The translations under genes and the position numbers were made by a program. DNA of 63,958 nucleotides, taken from positions 1-63,958 of the forward strand of contig DAOUDG010000019.1 of NCBI GenBank assembly GCA_034431435.1, read 5' to 3'. Origin of the DNA: JAHCIE01 sp034431435. Its GTDB lineage: Bacteria; Chloroflexota; Anaerolineae; Epilineales; JAHCIE01. Below, piece by piece: positions 53,602 to 61,713 of the stretch (the stretch's first letter is position 1; each line of letters begins with the position of its first letter). The notes under the pieces were generated by a model, which was not told the DNA's origin, did no database searches, and saw nothing but the letters and a program-made list of their open reading frames with translations.

Positions 53602-53750
53602 GGAACCTCCTGGCTGATGGCGCACCGTCAACACGGAGGTTCCTCGCATGTCAACCCACCCTCTTTGGTGGGCGCGTCGATGCTGACGCGGCCAGGGACA
53701 GAGGCCGCCGAGGCGACAAGCCGCTCATCTTGGAACACCCTCCGGGAGGT
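53602..53750 (+). promoter_or_regulatory. Structured 5' leader of hppA, candidate RBS switch
   Basis: Three stacked hairpins: GGAACCTCC/GGAGGTTCC (53602-53610 with 53635-53643, holding an inner TGATGG/CCGTCA pair), CCCACC/GGTGGG (53655-53660 with 53667-53672), and GCGGCC/GGCCGC (53688-53693 with 53703-53708). The ACCTCC of hairpin 1 (53605-53610) is also complementary to the ribosome-binding GGAGGT (53745-53750). Two exclusive pairings are therefore possible. Confidence 0.5.
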
Positions 53751-53755
53751 CAGTC

Positions 53756-55924
53756 ATGAACTTAATGTTCATCGTGCCCCTGGCCGTGCTCATCGCCCTC
53801 GGCTTCGCCTACTGGCTGGCAAGAGACGTATTGCGGCGCAGCACGGGCACGCAGGCGATGCAGGACGTCGCAGCGACGATTTACGAGGGCGCTGTGGCCT
53901 TTCTGCGGCGCCAATACACGACAATTGGCATCTTCGCCGTTGTGACCGCCATCATTCTAGGCGTCCTTATTGGATTTCTAGGCCGCTACATTGAGGTTCC
54001 CGACGTCAGCCCCATTCAGATCGGGCTAATGACGGCTATTGCCTTCCTGGTCGGCGCGGGCCTGTCGGCCTTGTCGGGCATCATCGGCATGTGGGTGTCG
54101 GTCAAGTCCAACGTGCGCGTTGCGGCTGCGGCTGGCAATGGCGTCAGTGATGCTCTCACCGTCGCGCTGCGCGGTGGCGCTGTGTCGGGCTTCACGGTTG
54201 TGGCGCTCAGCCTCCTCGGCGTCACCGCCATGTATTTCCTGTACGGGGCGTGGTATGGCTACTGGCGGCCCAACTGGCAGGAGGCTGTCCCCTTCCTCAT
54301 CGTGGGCCTCGGCTTTGGCGCGAGCTTCGTTGCCCTGTTCGCCCAGCTGGGCGGCGGTATCTACACCAAGGCGGCCGACGTCGGCGCTGACCTGGTGGGC
54401 AAGGTCGAGCAGGGTATCCCCGAAGACGACCCCCGCAACCCGGCCGTGGTGGCCGACCTGGTGGGCGACAACGTGGGCGACTGCGCGGGTCGTGGCGCTG
54501 ACCTCTTCGAGTCGACCGTCGCCGAGAGTATCGGCGCGATGATTCTCGGCGTCTTCATCGCCGCCGCCACCAACAGCAACGCCTGGATCTTCTTCCCCCT
54601 GGTCGTGCGCTCCTTCGGTCTGGTCGTCTCGATGGCGGGTGTGCTCGTTGCGCGCATGCGTGATAACAACGAGAACCCGATGAGCGCGCTCAATCGTGGC
54701 TTCTACGTGTGTGTGGTGCTGTCGGTGCTGGCGCTGGGCTTCACGTGTTGGGCGATGCTCGGCTCGCAGTGGCTGTGGTTCTTCGGCTGCGGTCTGGTGG
54801 GCCTCGTCATGGCCATCGCCTTCGTGTACATTACCCAGTACTACACAGCCGGTGAGTACCGCCCGGTCAAGGTGATCGCCGCCGCCTCCGAGACCGGCCC
54901 GGCGACGAACATCATCGCCGGCCTGTCGGTGGGCCTCGAGTCGACGGGCATGCCGGTCATTGCCATCTCGATCGCTCTGCTCAGCGCGGCCTGGCTGGGC
55001 GGGCAGGCCGCGCCTGCCCTGGGTGTCGAAACCCATGTCTCGGCCATCTATGGTACAGCCGTGGCGACGATGGGCATGCTGATGATGGCGGCCTACATCC
55101 TGGCGATGGACACCTTTGGCCCTATCGCCGACAATGCCGGCGGCATCGTCGAGATGAGTGACGCCCCCGCGGAGGTTCGCGAGGGCACTGACGCCCTGGA
55201 CTCGGCGGGTAACACCACCAAGGCTCTGACGAAGGGCTACGCGATTGGCTCGGCCGCCCTGGCCGCCTTCCTGCTGTTCTCGGCCTATATCGACAAGGTG
55301 CGCCTGGCGCAGGCCATCAACGGCGTGCCCGAAATTGCGTGGCTGCGATCGGTCGACATCGGCAGCGTGCCGGTCTTCGTCGGCGGCCTGATTGGCGCGT
55401 GCCTCATCTTCGTGTTCTCGGCCCTGGCCATCCGCGCCGTCGGCAAGGCCGCCGAGAAGATGATCGCCGAGGTGCGCCGTCAGTTCCGCGAGAACCCCGG
55501 CATCATGGCCGGTACTGCCCGCCCTGACTATAGCCAGGCGGTGGACATCAGCACCCAGGCTGCCCTGCGCGAGATGATCGCCCCCGGCGTGCTGGCGGTG
55601 GGCGTGCCCATCCTCGTGGGCGTGCTGCTCAAGTACGAGGCTGTTGCGGCGCTGCTGATGGTGGGGACCATGGCGGGCGTGCTGCTCGCCACGAACATGA
55701 ACAATGGTGGCGGCGCGTGGGACAACGCCAAGAAGTTTATCGAGGCTGGCAAGCTGGCGGGGCCGGACGGCAAGCCCATGCGCAAGGGCACGCCGGCCCA
55801 CGCGGCGGCGGTGGTGGGTGATACGGTCGGTGACCCGTACAAGGATACCGCCGGCCCATCCATCCACGTGCTCATCAAGCTGCTGGCGACGCTGACCCTG
55901 GTGCTGGCTCCCCTGTTCCTGTAA
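53756..55924 (+). CDS. hppA: K+-independent H+-translocating membrane pyrophosphatase
   Basis: 722 residues, about 16 membrane helices. The PPi-binding DVGADLVGKVEQGIPEDDPR (about 208-227) and the following DNVGDCAGRGADLFES are intact, as is DAFGPIADN-like DTFGPIADNAGGI (about 452-464). In the K+-site segment GNTTKALTKG (485-494), Lys 489 and Thr 492 replace the Ala pair of K+-dependent enzymes, so K+ independence is expected. It couples PPi hydrolysis to proton pumping and needs Mg2+. GGGAGGT lies 5 nt before ATG 53756. Confidence 0.96.
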   Translation: MNLMFIVPLAVLIALGFAYWLARDVLRRSTGTQAMQDVAATIYEGAVAFLRRQYTTIGIFAVVTAIILGVLIGFLGRYIEVPDVSPIQIGLMTAIAFLVGAGLSALSGIIGMWVSVKSNVRVAAAAGNGVSDALTVALRGGAVSGFTVVALSLLGVTAMYFLYGAWYGYWRPNWQEAVPFLIVGLGFGASFVALFAQLGGGIYTKAADVGADLVGKVEQGIPEDDPRNPAVVADLVGDNVGDCAGRGADLFESTVAESIGAMILGVFIAAATNSNAWIFFPLVVRSFGLVVSMAGVLVARMRDNNENPMSALNRGFYVCVVLSVLALGFTCWAMLGSQWLWFFGCGLVGLVMAIAFVYITQYYTAGEYRPVKVIAAASETGPATNIIAGLSVGLESTGMPVIAISIALLSAAWLGGQAAPALGVETHVSAIYGTAVATMGMLMMAAYILAMDTFGPIADNAGGIVEMSDAPAEVREGTDALDSAGNTTKALTKGYAIGSAALAAFLLFSAYIDKVRLAQAINGVPEIAWLRSVDIGSVPVFVGGLIGACLIFVFSALAIRAVGKAAEKMIAEVRRQFRENPGIMAGTARPDYSQAVDISTQAALREMIAPGVLAVGVPILVGVLLKYEAVAALLMVGTMAGVLLATNMNNGGGAWDNAKKFIEAGKLAGPDGKPMRKGTPAHAAAVVGDTVGDPYKDTAGPSIHVLIKLLATLTLVLAPLFL

Positions 55925-55946
55925 TCGTTCCCAGCTCGACACGGTC

Positions 55947-55972
55947 CAGGCCGCCGGTCGCCCGGCGGCCTG
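55947..55972 (+). terminator. Hairpin downstream of hppA
   Basis: CAGGCCGCCGG (55947-55957) pairs perfectly with CCGGCGGCCTG (55962-55972) around TCGC. No T-run follows, so it may need Rho or act as a stabiliser. Confidence 0.6.
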
Positions 55973-56111
55973 CTGCGTTCAGGCGGGGGGCGCATCTTGA
56001 CACGCCGCCGCAGGTAGACCAAGATTCACTCCAGGTGAAGCCCAGATTCTCTCGCCGGGCGGCGCGACGCTGCCCGGTTGTGCTTTGAGGCGCGTGGGCA
56101 AGGAGAATGGT

Positions 56112-57113
56112 GTGCTGGATATCCAATTCTGTCCCCAATGCGGCGCGAAGCTGGTCAGTCGACTGGACAGTGGGCGGTTGCGCCCGGCATGCCCTGCCTG
56201 CGGTTGGGTCCACTACGACCAGTGGAAGGTCGCCACCGCTGCCGTCGTGGTCCAGGGCGACGATGTGCTGCTGGTGCGCCGCACGCGCCCGCCCTACGCC
56301 GGGGCGTGGGGGCTGCCGGCCGGCTTCGTCGAGGCCGACGAGACACCCGCTGTGGCGGCAGCGCGTGAGGTTGCCGAGGAAACGGGATTGACCGCCGCCG
56401 TGGGGCCGCTGCTGGGCGTCTATCCTTACACCGACGACGCTCGTGGCGCGGGTCTGCTGTTCACCTATCTGGCACGGCCAGTGCGCGGCGAGCTACAGGC
56501 AAGTGGGGAGGGGGAACCGCGCTGGTGGCCGCTGGTCGGCCTGCCCGACAACCTGGTGGGCGCGGGGCAGAGCGACGCGCTGTTGGCCTGGCGGCGGGCC
56601 GCGACGGCGCGGGGCGCGTCGGCCCGCCACTGCACCCGCTGCGGGGCGCCGGTCGAGATGCGCGAGTTATTCGGACGGTTGCGGCCCCAGTGCCCCGCCT
56701 GCGGGCTGATTCAGTTCCGCGAGCCGAAGACGGCGACGGGCGTCCTCATCACTGAGGGGGGGCGGGCGCTGCTGGCGCGGCGCGCCCACAACCCCGGCCG
56801 CGGCCTGTGGTACATCCCCTCCGGCTATGCCGACTGGGACGAGCGCGTGGACGAGGCGGCGGTGCGGGAGGTGCGGGAGGAGACGGGGCTGGACGTGGTC
56901 ATCGACGGCTTATTCGGCGTGTTTCCCTTCGGCGACGCTGAGGCGGGCTGCGGGACGTTCGTGCTGTATCGCGGCCACGTCGTAGGCGGCGCCCTGCGGC
57001 CCGACCACGAAGTCAGCGAGCTGGCCACCTTCGGCCCTGACGAGTTGCCACCGCTGGCCTTCGAGACGAGTCGCGCGGCCCTGGACCAGTGGCGAAGCGA
57101 GATTGGAGATTAG
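56112..57113 (+). CDS. Tandem zinc-ribbon/Nudix hydrolase
   Basis: 333 residues from an internal duplication. Each half has a zinc ribbon (CPQCGAKLVSR...CPACGWVHY and CTRCGAPVEMR...CPACGLIQF) followed by a Nudix domain. The Nudix boxes are GFVEADETPAVAAAREVAEETGL (quoted in part) and GYADWDERVDEAAVREVREETGL, both keeping REVxEE. Two-ribbon arrangements resemble NudC-type NADH pyrophosphatases, yet the double Nudix form is unusual. GTG 56112 has AGGAG 6 nt upstream, preferred over TTG 56085. Substrate unknown, perhaps nucleotide diphosphate-linked compounds. Confidence 0.85.
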   Translation: MLDIQFCPQCGAKLVSRLDSGRLRPACPACGWVHYDQWKVATAAVVVQGDDVLLVRRTRPPYAGAWGLPAGFVEADETPAVAAAREVAEETGLTAAVGPLLGVYPYTDDARGAGLLFTYLARPVRGELQASGEGEPRWWPLVGLPDNLVGAGQSDALLAWRRAATARGASARHCTRCGAPVEMRELFGRLRPQCPACGLIQFREPKTATGVLITEGGRALLARRAHNPGRGLWYIPSGYADWDERVDEAAVREVREETGLDVVIDGLFGVFPFGDAEAGCGTFVLYRGHVVGGALRPDHEVSELATFGPDELPPLAFETSRAALDQWRSEIGD

Positions 57114-57132
57114 GGATTGGAGACAGGCAACC

Positions 57133-57921
57133 TCACCACGCCGTCCAGCCGCCGTCGACAAGGAGGATGTGGCCGGTGACCATGTTGGCGGCCGGGGAGG
57201 CCAGGAAGACCACCGCGCCTACCACGTCGGCCGGCTCGCCGATGCGGCGTATGGGGGTGCGGTCAATGACCAGGTCGTGGAAGGCCGCATCCTCGAACAT
57301 GGGGGCGGTCAGCGGGGTCAGGATGAAGGCGGGGGCGACGGCATTGACGTTGATGCCGTGCTGCGACCACTCGACGGCCAGGACGCGGGTGAGGTTCGCC
57401 AGCCCGGCCTTTGCCGAGCAGTAAGCGGCGCGGTAGTAGAAGCCCACCTGGCCCATGATGGACGTGATATTGATGATTCGGCCACCCTGGCCGCGAGCGA
57501 TCATATGCTTGCCGACGGCCTGGGCGACGAAGAACGCGCCCTTGAGATCGGTGTCCAGCACGCGGTCCCACTGGTCTTCGGTCACGTCGACCGCCCAGCG
57601 GGGCACGTTGAGGCCGGCGTTGTTGACCAGGATGTCGATGTGGCCCCACTCGGCCAGTACGCGGTCGACCAGGGCAGTGACGGTAGCCAGCTTCGTCACG
57701 TCCAGAGGCAGCGCGAGCGCGCGGCGGCCGTGCCCCTCCACCAGCCGCGCCGTCTCCGCCGCCAGCGCCTCCTTGCCCGGTAGTTCGGTGACCACCACAT
57801 CCGCGCCGTAGGCGGCCAGCCCCTGGGCGAAGGCCTGGCCGAGGCCGCTGCCCGCGCCCGTAATAAGGGCTACCTGGCCGTCGAGACGGAAGGAGGGGAT
57901 GACACTAGACGTCGAGGTCAT
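57133..57921 (-). CDS. Short-chain dehydrogenase/reductase
   Basis: 262 residues, classical SDR. The cofactor motif GAGSGLGQAFAQGL (about 17-30), NNAGLNVPRW, and the catalytic Ser...Tyr-x3-Lys (ITSIMGQVGFYYRAAYCSAKAG) are intact. The C terminus is the typical NMVTGHILLVDGGWTAW. The sequence after the glycine motif favours NAD(P) without telling which. It is the last gene of the lut run, overlapping the lutC start region by 4 bp. It may oxidise a hydroxyacid or polyol related to the cluster. Confidence 0.92.
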   Translation of the reverse strand: MTSTSSVIPSFRLDGQVALITGAGSGLGQAFAQGLAAYGADVVVTELPGKEALAAETARLVEGHGRRALALPLDVTKLATVTALVDRVLAEWGHIDILVNNAGLNVPRWAVDVTEDQWDRVLDTDLKGAFFVAQAVGKHMIARGQGGRIINITSIMGQVGFYYRAAYCSAKAGLANLTRVLAVEWSQHGINVNAVAPAFILTPLTAPMFEDAAFHDLVIDRTPIRRIGEPADVVGAVVFLASPAANMVTGHILLVDGGWTAW

Positions 57922-58646
57922 GGCGCTCTCCGATCCAGCAGGATGACATGCACCTCGCCGGGGCCGTGGACCCCGACGGACAGGGTTTGCTCGATGTCGG
58001 CGGTGCGGCTCGGCCCGCTGATGAAGGTGACGCCGCTGACATCCAGATGACCGCTACGGAGATGCTCGGCCTTGAAGTGACTCACGAAGTCGGCCATGCC
58101 GGGCAGCAACGAACTCGGGTCGAGAACGGCGACGTGGAGGGGAGGCAGCAGCGTCGCCGCGCGTGGGTTGTGCCCGCCGGCGACCATGACCAGTGTGCCG
58201 GTGTCGGCGATGGCATAGTCCGCCCCGCTGACCACCATGTCCGCCTGGGCCATGACAGCGCGCTGGGCGTCGCGCTGGGCGCGGGTAGGCGTTTCTCCAG
58301 AGGGGAAGCCAACCACCGTGACCTGGGCGCCGGAGGCGGGTAGGGCGGGAGGTAGGGCGATGACCTCGGGGTGGCGCGTGACCACGATGGAGTGGGCGTC
58401 CCGATGGCGAGCCATGTCGACTACCTGGGCGGCAACTTCGGCGCTGGACGCGGCGCGGTGCAGCTGTCCGCCGACGGCCTGGAAGGCGGCCGCGAACTGC
58501 TCAATCAGGTCAACGGTGGAGGGTGGGCCGGTCGCAGCCAGCCCGTCCCCATCGCCGTCGGGCAAGGGCGTGTGGGGCGCGCCGGCCGCCGGTCGCCCCG
58601 AGCGCAGCGCGACGCGAACGCGGTTCAGGAAGGCCTCACGGCTCAT
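57918..58646 (-). CDS. lutC: Lactate utilization protein LutC (LUD domain)
   Basis: 242 residues. LUD-domain signature SGADYAIADTGTLVMVAGG (about 130-150), HYLLPG-like ATLLPPLHVAVLDPSSLLPGM, and ISGPSRTADIEQTLSVGVHGPGEVHVILLD at the C terminus. It forms part of the iron-sulfur L-lactate oxidase complex. ATG 58646 overlaps lutB by 11 bp, and the gene ends 4 bp into the SDR. The 120-codon upstream extension lies inside lutB and is rejected. Confidence 0.9.
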   Translation of the reverse strand: MSREAFLNRVRVALRSGRPAAGAPHTPLPDGDGDGLAATGPPSTVDLIEQFAAAFQAVGGQLHRAASSAEVAAQVVDMARHRDAHSIVVTRHPEVIALPPALPASGAQVTVVGFPSGETPTRAQRDAQRAVMAQADMVVSGADYAIADTGTLVMVAGGHNPRAATLLPPLHVAVLDPSSLLPGMADFVSHFKAEHLRSGHLDVSGVTFISGPSRTADIEQTLSVGVHGPGEVHVILLDRRAP

Positions 58647-60165
58647 GGCGCGCCTCCTGGGGCGGGGTCGTCTCGGCGGCCAGGTCACTCCAGCGAGCGT
58701 GGAAGGGCCGCGCGGCGGGCAGCGGGAAGTCGCGATGGGCGGTCCAGTTCCCCAATATCGGCAGCGGGGCCTCGGCGACGCGCTCGCCGCGGGCGAAGGG
58801 CTTGAGGGCCAGGCGGCCCAACCCTGCCAGCCGATACAGGGCGGGCGACTGCGCCCCCAGTCGATACAGGCGAAAGCTAAGACGCTCGGCCCACGAGCGC
58901 AGCGGCGGCTGGGGCGTCGGCGGCTGCGACACGGGAGGCGGACCGCCACGGGTGTCGGCGTTGAAATTGAACTGGGGGTCGCCCTCGGCTTCCAGGCGGC
59001 GCAGGTCAATAAGCATGCGCGGCAGGTCGATCATCATCGGGCAGGCGTCCAGGCACGCCCCGCATAGGCTGGAGGCGTGGGGCAGTTCGGGGAAGCGGTC
59101 CAGGCCAAACAACAGCGGGGTAATCACCGCGCCGATGGGGCCGGAGTAGGCGCTGCCGTAGGCGTGGCCGCCAATCTCGCGGTAGACGGGACAGGCATTG
59201 AGGCACGCGCCGCAACGGATGCACAGCAGCGACTCGCGGAACGCGCTACCCAGAATCTTGGTGCGGCCGGCGTCGACGATGACCAGGTGGAACTCGTCGG
59301 GGCCGTCGGCGTCGCCGGGGCGGCGCGGGCCGGTCACGGTGGACACGTAGGACGAGATACGCTGCCCCGTCGCGGAGCGCGTAAGCAGCTTCAGCGAGGT
59401 GGCCCACTCCTCCCACGTGCCGACGACCTTCTCCGCGCCCATCATGGCGATGTGGATGGGCGGCACACCGGTCACGTAGCGGCCATTGCCCTCGTTGGTC
59501 ACCAGGGAGACTGTGCCGGTCTCGGCGATGGCGAAGTTGACGCCGGAGATGCCCACGTCCGCCTCCAGAAACACCTGGCGCAGTTGCTCGCGGGCGATGC
59601 GGGTCAGTTCGGGGATGCTGGCGTCGGCGGGGATGGGCTGGCCGAGGGCCTGGCTGAACAGGGCGGCCACCTGCGCTTTCGTCTTGTGGATGGCCGGGGC
59701 GATGATGTGGCTGGGAGGCTCGCCCGCCAGCTGGATGATCCACTCGCCCAGGTCGGTCTCGACAACGCGAACGCCCGCCGCTTCGAGGGCGTGGTTCAGG
59801 TCAAGCTCCTCGGTGAGCATCGACTTGGACTTGGCGACGGTCCTGGCGTTGGCCTGGCGGCAGATGTCGAGGACGATGTGGCGCGCCTCGTCGGCGGACA
59901 CGGCAAAGTGGACGTGGCCGCCGCGCGCCTCGATGTTGGCGGCGAGCGTCGTGAGCGTCTCGTCGAGGTGGCTCAGGGCTTTCTCACGTGCGGCCCGCAC
60001 CTGGCGGCGCACGGCGTCCGGGTCGCCCAGCTCCTGCCAGGTAGCGCGGCGGCCGAGGTAGAAACGCTCGGTGGCCGTCTGGAGGGCTGCGCCGAGGGTC
60101 GCGTCGTCCAGAGCGCGCCGCACCCGGTCGTCGAAGGCGTCGGTTGGGTGGTCGTGGTCGGGCAT
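58636..60165 (-). CDS. lutB: Lactate utilization iron-sulfur protein LutB
   Basis: 509 residues. An N-terminal LUD domain (AVSADEARHIVLDICRQ, KSKSMLTEELDLNHALEAAG and SGVNFAIAETGTVSLVTNEGNGR) is followed by two 4Fe-4S motifs CIRCGACLNACPVYR and CGACLDACPMMIDLP (about 315-385). Typical LutB features end near there, and the Pro-rich tail of about 100 residues is longer than usual. It should take electrons in L-lactate oxidation. ATG 60165 has AGGG 7 nt upstream; a frame to 60351 crosses the intergenic repeat and is rejected. Confidence 0.92.
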   Translation of the reverse strand: MPDHDHPTDAFDDRVRRALDDATLGAALQTATERFYLGRRATWQELGDPDAVRRQVRAAREKALSHLDETLTTLAANIEARGGHVHFAVSADEARHIVLDICRQANARTVAKSKSMLTEELDLNHALEAAGVRVVETDLGEWIIQLAGEPPSHIIAPAIHKTKAQVAALFSQALGQPIPADASIPELTRIAREQLRQVFLEADVGISGVNFAIAETGTVSLVTNEGNGRYVTGVPPIHIAMMGAEKVVGTWEEWATSLKLLTRSATGQRISSYVSTVTGPRRPGDADGPDEFHLVIVDAGRTKILGSAFRESLLCIRCGACLNACPVYREIGGHAYGSAYSGPIGAVITPLLFGLDRFPELPHASSLCGACLDACPMMIDLPRMLIDLRRLEAEGDPQFNFNADTRGGPPPVSQPPTPQPPLRSWAERLSFRLYRLGAQSPALYRLAGLGRLALKPFARGERVAEAPLPILGNWTAHRDFPLPAARPFHARWSDLAAETTPPQEARHEP

Positions 60166-60210
60166 GGCAAACCCTAAGTCAAATCGGAGTCGTATGGGTA
60201 TGCGCGGCGC

Positions 60211-60280
60211 GTGGAATGTGAGGCGCGAGGCGCGCCCCACCTCGGTTGTTCTCACGTTGCGTGCGTCACGTCTCACGTCC
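60211..60280. repeat. Word-built inverted repeat, CACG family copy 3
   Basis: GTGGAATGTGAGGCGCGAGGCG on the left (about 60211-60232) and CACGTTGCGTGCGTCACGTCTCACG on the right (about 60253-60277) are imperfectly complementary. It lies in the 100-bp gap between lutA and lutB. It uses the same words as 1556-1597 and 4282-4346. Confidence 0.45.
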
Positions 60281-60997
60281 GCTGGCGGCAAGAATATTCG
60301 CCAGGTGGTAGACACGCACGGGGGAGCCACGCTTGCGTAGCCCGCCGCCAATATTCATGAGGCAGCCGGCGTCCGTCGTGACGACCGCGGGCGCGTCCGA
60401 GGCCTGGATGCGGGCGATCTTCTCATCGAGCATCGCGCCGGAGATGTCGGGCATGCGCACGGCGAACGTCCCGCCGAAGCCGCAGCAGAAGTCGGCGTGC
60501 TCCATCTCGACCAGCTCGAGACCCTCGACGGCGCGCAGCAGGCGGCGCGGCTGCTCGCGGACGCGCAGGCTGCGCGCAGTGTGACACGAGTCGTGGTACG
60601 TCACGACCCCCGGCCAGCGCGCCCCCACGTCCTCCACCCCCAACACATCGACGATGAACTCACTCAACTCGTAGGTACGTGCGGCGGTGGCGTTGACCGA
60701 CGCCTGCCAGGCTGGCTCATCGATGAACAGGCGGGGGTACGCCTCGCGCACCATCGATACGCACGAGCCAGACGGCGAGACGATGATCTCACTGTCCTCG
60801 AAGGCCTCGACGAAGTGGCGGGCCAGGGCGCGGGCGTCCTGGTGAAAGCCACTGTTGTAGGCGGGCTGCCCGCAGCACGTCTGGCCCTGGGGGAAGGTCA
60901 CTTCGACGCCCAGCCGGCGCAGCAGCCGCACCGTGTCCTCGCCCGTCTCGGGGAAGAACAGATCCGTCAGGCAGGTGATGAACAGGGCCGCTCTCAA
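60266..60997 (-). CDS. lutA: Lactate utilization protein LutA (CCG-domain)
   Basis: 243 residues. Two CCG domains: GQTCCGQPAYNSGF near residue 40 and FCCGFGGTFAVR near 170, plus the partner cysteine motifs VSPSGSCVSM, DSCHTARSL and TTDAGCLMNIGG. LutA binds iron-sulfur clusters in the L-lactate oxidase complex. TTG 60997 overlaps the preceding stop (TTGA), and no better ATG lies near, so the TTG start is accepted. The gap of 100 bp to lutB holds the CACG-word repeat. Confidence 0.9.
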   Translation of the reverse strand: MRAALFITCLTDLFFPETGEDTVRLLRRLGVEVTFPQGQTCCGQPAYNSGFHQDARALARHFVEAFEDSEIIVSPSGSCVSMVREAYPRLFIDEPAWQASVNATAARTYELSEFIVDVLGVEDVGARWPGVVTYHDSCHTARSLRVREQPRRLLRAVEGLELVEMEHADFCCGFGGTFAVRMPDISGAMLDEKIARIQASDAPAVVTTDAGCLMNIGGGLRKRGSPVRVYHLANILAASGRET

Positions 60998-61617
60998 CGC
61001 GCGCGCTCCGGGTCGGTGCGCAAGACCGTCACACCGGCCGGGGACGTGCCCTGATAGGCGCTGACGGAATGGGTGACGATGGCTACGCTCACGCGATGGG
61101 CCAGGTCGGCGCTCATGGGCAGCTGCCAGTCCAGGACCAGGCGGGGCTGGCTGTTGGGCAGGGTCTCGAGCAGGCGGTCATCCATATCTCTGATCATCTC
61201 GGACGCGCCCTCTGGCTCCAGGATGAGGGTGGGGGTCGCCAGGCCCGCCAGACGCTGCCAGGGCAGGGCGCGCTCCCCGCTCGCGACGCCCTCAGCGGGC
61301 GCGATGAGGCTCAGCGAGCGCACGCGGTCTGGCGCGGCGGCGGCAGCCAGCAGCGCGGCCCGCGCCCCCGCCCCATAGCCCGCCACGTGCAGCCAGGGCA
61401 TTTTCATGGCGCGCGCGAAATCCAGGGTATCGCGCGCCATCTGATCAGGATCGCCCACCCAGGTCAGCTCGGCGGCGAAGTAGTCCCAGGGCATCAGCTT
61501 CGCCACGGGCTTCCACCACTCGTCCGCCTCCGCCAGCAGCACTAACGGTACCGGACCGGTGTGCAGGCTGTACTCGGTATAGTCCATCGTGCGGCCATCG
61601 ACATTGACACGGGGCAT
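60994..61617 (-). CDS. Alpha/beta-hydrolase fold protein, catalytic Ser missing
   Basis: 207 residues. The fold pattern is seen (PLVLLAEADEWW, DTLDFARAMKMPWLHVAG, then VRSLSLIAPAEG and ATPTLILEP). The nucleophile elbow, usually GxSxG, reads GYGAG with Gly at position 82, so classical Ser catalysis is impossible. It is probably a non-enzymatic or altered member, perhaps a binding protein or decayed hydrolase. It overlaps lutA by 4 bp and precedes it in the operon. Confidence 0.72.
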   Translation of the reverse strand: MPRVNVDGRTMDYTEYSLHTGPVPLVLLAEADEWWKPVAKLMPWDYFAAELTWVGDPDQMARDTLDFARAMKMPWLHVAGYGAGARAALLAAAAAPDRVRSLSLIAPAEGVASGERALPWQRLAGLATPTLILEPEGASEMIRDMDDRLLETLPNSQPRLVLDWQLPMSADLAHRVSVAIVTHSVSAYQGTSPAGVTVLRTDPERAR

Positions 61618-61624
61618 ACAGCCT

Positions 61625-61713
61625 CCAAAAGGGAAGAGATTGGAGAGTAGGGCCTGGAGATTTGGGGCTGGAGATTGGGGAGCGGTGAATGTCCTATCTC
61701 CACCCCCTAGTCT
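61625..61713. repeat. GGAGATTGG word repeat with partial inversion
   Basis: Words GATTGGAGA, GGAGATTTGGGG, GGAGATTGGGGA occur in succession, then TATCTCCACCCCCT mirrors them. It lies between the alpha/beta-hydrolase-like gene and the isomerase-like gene. A smaller relative lies at 57103-57127. Confidence 0.45.

Larger units (their letters stand above)
53439..53755. other. Divergent regulatory region between the MgtE-like gene and hppA
   Basis: 317 bp. It contains the MgtE-like gene -10 (53481-53486), the hppA promoter (53557-53584), and the structured leader (53602-53755). No extra gene is supported. Confidence 0.8.

Noticed and set aside
54026..55942. 638-codon minus-strand frame
   Set aside because: It is a shadow of hppA; rich in His and Arg as expected for the complement of such a gene.
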